Origin: Luzula sylvatica
Taxonomy: Eukaryota > Streptophyta > Magnoliopsida > Poales > Juncaceae
Length of the DNA: 64,000 nt
Direction: 5' to 3'
Assembly (NCBI GenBank): GCA_946800325.1
Contig: OX326956.1
Coordinates: forward strand, 9,899,167 to 9,963,166
Shown: in pieces, positions 60,790-64,000 of the stretch
Position numbering within the stretch: the stretch's first letter is position 1
Layout: every line of letters begins with the position of its first letter
Notes under the pieces: model-generated
Told to the model about the DNA's origin: nothing
Database searches by the model: none
What the model saw: the letters and a program-made list of their open reading frames with translations, nothing else
Made by a program: the position numbers and the translations under genes

Positions 60790-62180
60790 TGGCCCAATTC
60801 CAGTCCGTTTAAACATTAAGGGTGCCAGTAACTTTTTTGTCAGGATTCGTTTAAACGCATCATGAGATGTTCATTTAAAATTTAAATCAATGGTGTCGCA
60901 GGACATACGTTTGAATGCAATTCAAATGCGTTTGAACACATGGTGGACCAGCGACAAATTAAGGTTAATTATGATTATGATATGATTTTTATTCTTAAGT
61001 TTTTGTTTCTGCAAACTTTTGATAATATGGTCCTATGGATAATTGCATAATTAGTTATAATATCTCATGAAAAAATAAATATTAAAATAATCGGATAGGC
61101 CACGTGACGTATCCGATACGTATCCGAACTGTTTCGCATCCGTATTCATATCCGTATCGGATACTCGTATCTCCATGATACTTGTGCATTTCAAAAGTGT
61201 TCGCGTAACATAGATATTCGAGGCTATTTTTCTTACACGTGTTAACGGCCATAGTTTGTTTAGTGTATTACAAAAACTTGTTAGAACGAATGCATTAGTT
61301 GAGATCCAAAATATTAGTGGCCATAGTTTGTCATGCTGATGGTCCAATTGAGTGTGGTTATGTTTTAACAATTCAAAAACATGGTCCGATTAACAGTAAT
61401 TACATCAAAAATGCTGAGCCATCGAGTAGATATTAATAACAAATAATATGTACATTTCGGTCGTTTAATTATGGACGTGTAGAATTGTCCTATTGAAATA
61501 TTTATAACAAATAATATGTAGATATTAATAGATTATAATAAATAATACATTGATATTACTATATCATTTTGAAAAGTACTATTATATATTTTTCAATAAT
61601 TATTATATTTTTTGAAATTAAAATTAGTATATATTTTTTGAAAAATTAGTATATATTTTTTCAACTATTATTATACGTTTTATGTATTTTTGTATAATAT
61701 TGTTAATATTTATATTAATATAAAATTATGGGAATTTTTAAATTAAAATCATGATTTTAATTTGTAGTATGTTAATGGTATAAATCATGGAAATAAATAT
61801 TATTTTAGAACAATTTTATTTCGAAACTTTTTTTCAATTTTTTTTGTGTAAATATGTTGAAAAAGTTAAATTATAATATTGTAATATCTATAAATTATTT
61901 ATTTTAATAATAATTTTTTTTTTGTATTTTCATATAATATTTTAATATTTATGTATTTTTATAAAATTATTTTTAAAATAAAATTATGGGAAGTATAATG
62001 AACATTAAAAACATAACAAAAGGATAGAGTTTTTTTAGGAAATCTAAAAATATTAGGCGATTTTTGGAGTCAGCAAAAATATAAAGATTTTTTGAGGAGA
62101 ATCTAATAAGAAAAGAGATTCTTCATTATTTCCATTAAAAGTTAGGGTTTGTTTGAAAAATCCCCCCTTAACATATTACA
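60790..62180. other. AT-rich intergenic DNA, no gene seen
   Basis: A patch at 61085-61180 repeats TATCCGATACG-type motifs, as found in subterminal zones of some hAT elements. The rest is AT-rich without coding pattern. Confidence 0.5.
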
Positions 62181-62184
62181 TACT

Positions 62185-62381
62185 TATATATAATTTTAGT
62201 AAAATTTCTTCTTCCACAAGCTGCCACGTCAGCAAGGCTATACATTTTTTCTTTGAGATTTTCTGTGGTTTTGACCGTGTATTCTCCGTGTTGTTTTTTT
62301 GGTAATTTCCCTTTTTACCCTATTTTTTCCTCCTTTTTCGATTTTGGCCCGCGCAATTCAATTGCGCGGGAATAAAGCTAG
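62185..62381 (+). mobile_element. Helitron 3' terminus (5' end not fixed)
   Basis: A perfect 11-base stem (CCCGCGCAATT at 62348-62358 with AATTGCGCGGG at 62360-62370) is followed after 7 bases by CTAG (62378-62381) and then T. Hairpin plus CTRR with a 3' T is the Helitron end. Upstream GCTGCCACGTCAGCAAGGC is often seen in small plant Helitrons. The 5' TC end is uncertain; about 62185 is a guess. Confidence 0.6.
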
Positions 62382-62459
62382 TACTCGAAAAAAAAAGGAA
62401 AAAAAGGGAGAAGGAGATAGATAATCTTATCTGATGTCTTCGTACCGTCTCCGGTGCTG

Positions 62460-62669
62460 TTAAACTGGAGATATTAATTGGCCAGAACGGGATTTGGATT
62501 TCTCGACTTGAAACCAGGAATGTATATCCGAGTTTATAGAACTAGAACCGCGAATTAAGTTCTCGGTTTTAAAATCAGATCGATGCAACCAGATTGATTC
62601 CAACGGTAACATCGAGATTACTAGTGTACTTGCGACGATTGAAGGCCAAACCGCCTTAGTCTTCTTCAT
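62460..62669 (-). CDS. Possible small divergent frame, 69 aa
   Basis: This minus-strand frame starts at ATG 62669, 268 bases from the CDC20 start, in a shared CT-rich region. Residues 7-23 (VWPSIVASTLVISMLPL) are hydrophobic after MKKTK, like a signal anchor. No family is recognised. It could be the first exon of a divergent gene, a small secreted or membrane peptide, or chance. Confidence 0.3.
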   Translation of the reverse strand: MKKTKAVWPSIVASTLVISMLPLESIWLHRSDFKTENLIRGSSSINSDIHSWFQVEKSKSRSGQLISPV

Positions 62670-62937
62670 ATCTCACACGATCCTTCTGTCTTTCCTTCAC
62701 CTTCACTTATTGCTCTCCCGCAAATTACGATCGAATCATCTCGCTCTCTCTTCAATTCAAATTCAAGTAGACTGACTTATCTCTCTTTCTTCTCCGTTAA
62801 GATTTGCACTTCGAAGAGGAGGAGCAAAACATTCTCACTGCGCTCTCTGATCTTTAGTTTTTTTTATTAATTACTTCGATTTTTATTTATATTGAACGAA
62901 TCTTTTGTTGTTGCAGGCCTTTTCTTGTTGTTTAACC

Positions 62938-64000
62938 ATGGACGGAGGCTTCTCGATTTCTTCTGGGAAGAAAAGGGGTGATAATCATCACGATCTTAGG
63001 GATATGGGACCCAGACCGTATATTCCTCCTTTGCATTCTTTATTTCGCACATCTTCTACCCGCACCTATGTAAGATTTTCATTTTACACTATTCTTTGTT
63101 CTTCTTTGCAAAATTGTTTGATTTCGTTTTATACTTTGATGAATTTTGCACGATTTCATCTTTATTTTACCAAGATCTATTCAGTTTTAAGGAATATTGG
63201 CTTCAATAACTGCAGATCAGAAGATTTTCTTGTAGATTTTTTCAAATCCGGTCTTAATTAATGACTTTTTTTCGTTTTGGTGTTATCAATTGCAGGGAGA
63301 TAGATTCATTCCGAACCGAGCAGCAATGGACATGGATATAGCTCGTTATCTCCTCACAGAGCCCGAAAAGGAGAACAACAGAATACCAGTATCCCCTGCA
63401 AAAGAGGCCTACTGAAGGGTTCTTAATGAAACCATGCTAAAGGGCAGAACTCGCATCCTCTCTTTCAGAAGCAATCGTCCATCTCCAGTCAAATCTTCAG
63501 ATCTGAACAGTACCATTCAATCTGTACCAGCAAAGAAACGCAGACACATTCCTCAAGTATACTACTCATTTATTTCTTCTAATTCTTTTCAATTTCAATA
63601 TCTCTATTAATTTTTCTCTTTTCTGAAATTATCCAGTCTGCGGAAAGAGTTCTAGATGCACCAGAAATAATAGACGATTATTATCTGAATCTATTAGATT
63701 GGGGAAACAGCAATTTGCTATCAATCGCTCTTGGCAACACTGTCTATTTATGGAACGGCACAAATGGATCCACTTCTGAGCTAGTAACAGTAGATGAGGA
63801 CTCTGCTCCAGTCACAAGTGTGAATTGGGCACCAGATGGCCATCACATTGCCATTGGTCTCAATTCTTCCCGTATTCAACTCTGGGATGCTTCCATTAAT
63901 AAGCTGGTAATTAATTAATTAACTACTACAATCTACTCAACTTAATATTCAATTTATAATAAAGTTATTTTAATATTTTAACTTCAGGTGAGGACACTAA
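62938..64000 (+). pseudogene. CDC20: CDC20 (APC/C activator), 5' part, in-frame stop in exon 2
   Basis: Exons: 62938-63069, 63296-63556, 63637-63906 and 63988 to the edge. CDC20 recruits substrates to the anaphase-promoting complex. Exon 2 opens GDRFIPNRAAMDMD, the C-box that contacts the [35 protein letters not shown] and WD40 repeat starts ([38 protein letters not shown]) follow in phase. At 63413-63415 the codon after EAY is TGA, followed by RVLNETML; plant homologues have Arg here, so CGA to TGA is the simplest change. All splice sites are normal. It is a young pseudogene, a sequencing error or a truncated allele. The 3' part lies outside the window. Confidence 0.88.

Noticed and set aside
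60418..60865. Frames of about 80 codons near 60.5 kb
   Set aside because: They fall in the probable Copia LTR and leader and run on past the LTR end; no domain seen.

Overview
The window is nuclear DNA of a flowering plant, most likely a eudicot. It is AT-rich, its genes have short exons with GT-AG introns, and it is crowded with plant transposons. Species and family cannot be read from it. No prokaryotic operon, CRISPR array or rRNA gene is visible.

Host genes, left to right. (1) A short minus-strand MATH/TRAF-like gene at 1916-2392 with its own TATA box. (2) A four-exon minus-strand gene for mitochondrial ribosomal protein L35 at 5937-6740; its exons are too short to stand out as open frames and were joined here from splice sites. 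(3) A cluster of NRT1/PTR-family (NPF) transporters: an intact five-exon gene at 17463-19877, an intron relic near 29.85 kb, a pseudogene at 46104-48477 and a second intact gene at 50886-53463. (4) A six-exon ARF-type small GTPase gene of the ARFB1 class at 54632-55797. (5) The 5' part of a CDC20 gene from 62938 to the window edge, with a TGA in the frame of its second exon.

The rest is mostly transposons, many with target-site duplications (TSDs) that fix their ends exactly. There are four non-autonomous hAT elements (3492-3676, 13136-13835, 16474-17148, 20008-20183), one MULE (25571-28807) and a one-ended CACTA element (to 11142). Two solo LTRs occur (11484-13031, 20457-22512). A near-complete but broken LINE lies at 30067-34154 and a 5'-truncated LINE at 4235-4962. 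A GC-rich poly(A) retroposon lies at 8031-9056. Two SINEs and a Helitron 3' end are also present. A very young, internally deleted Athila-like LTR retrotransposon occupies 36637-45556. Several are nested: the solo LTR and one hAT sit in one old LTR element, the MULE sits in another, and the GC-rich retroposon and a SINE sit in a satellite-like array.

The most unusual signals are these. Two different LTR families carry dense clusters of similar short palindromes (TCCGTCATGACGGA and TCCGTTGTAACGGA types). The young Athila-like element keeps one open frame that fuses the start of RT to the end of integrase. The truncated LINE carries, inside its TSDs, an inverted copy of host DNA lying 300 bp downstream. 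A roughly 58-bp repeat family forms arrays at both ends of the window, one organised as a roughly 172-bp trimer. The intact NPF genes have an altered ExxER proton-coupling motif. The CDC20 frame is interrupted.
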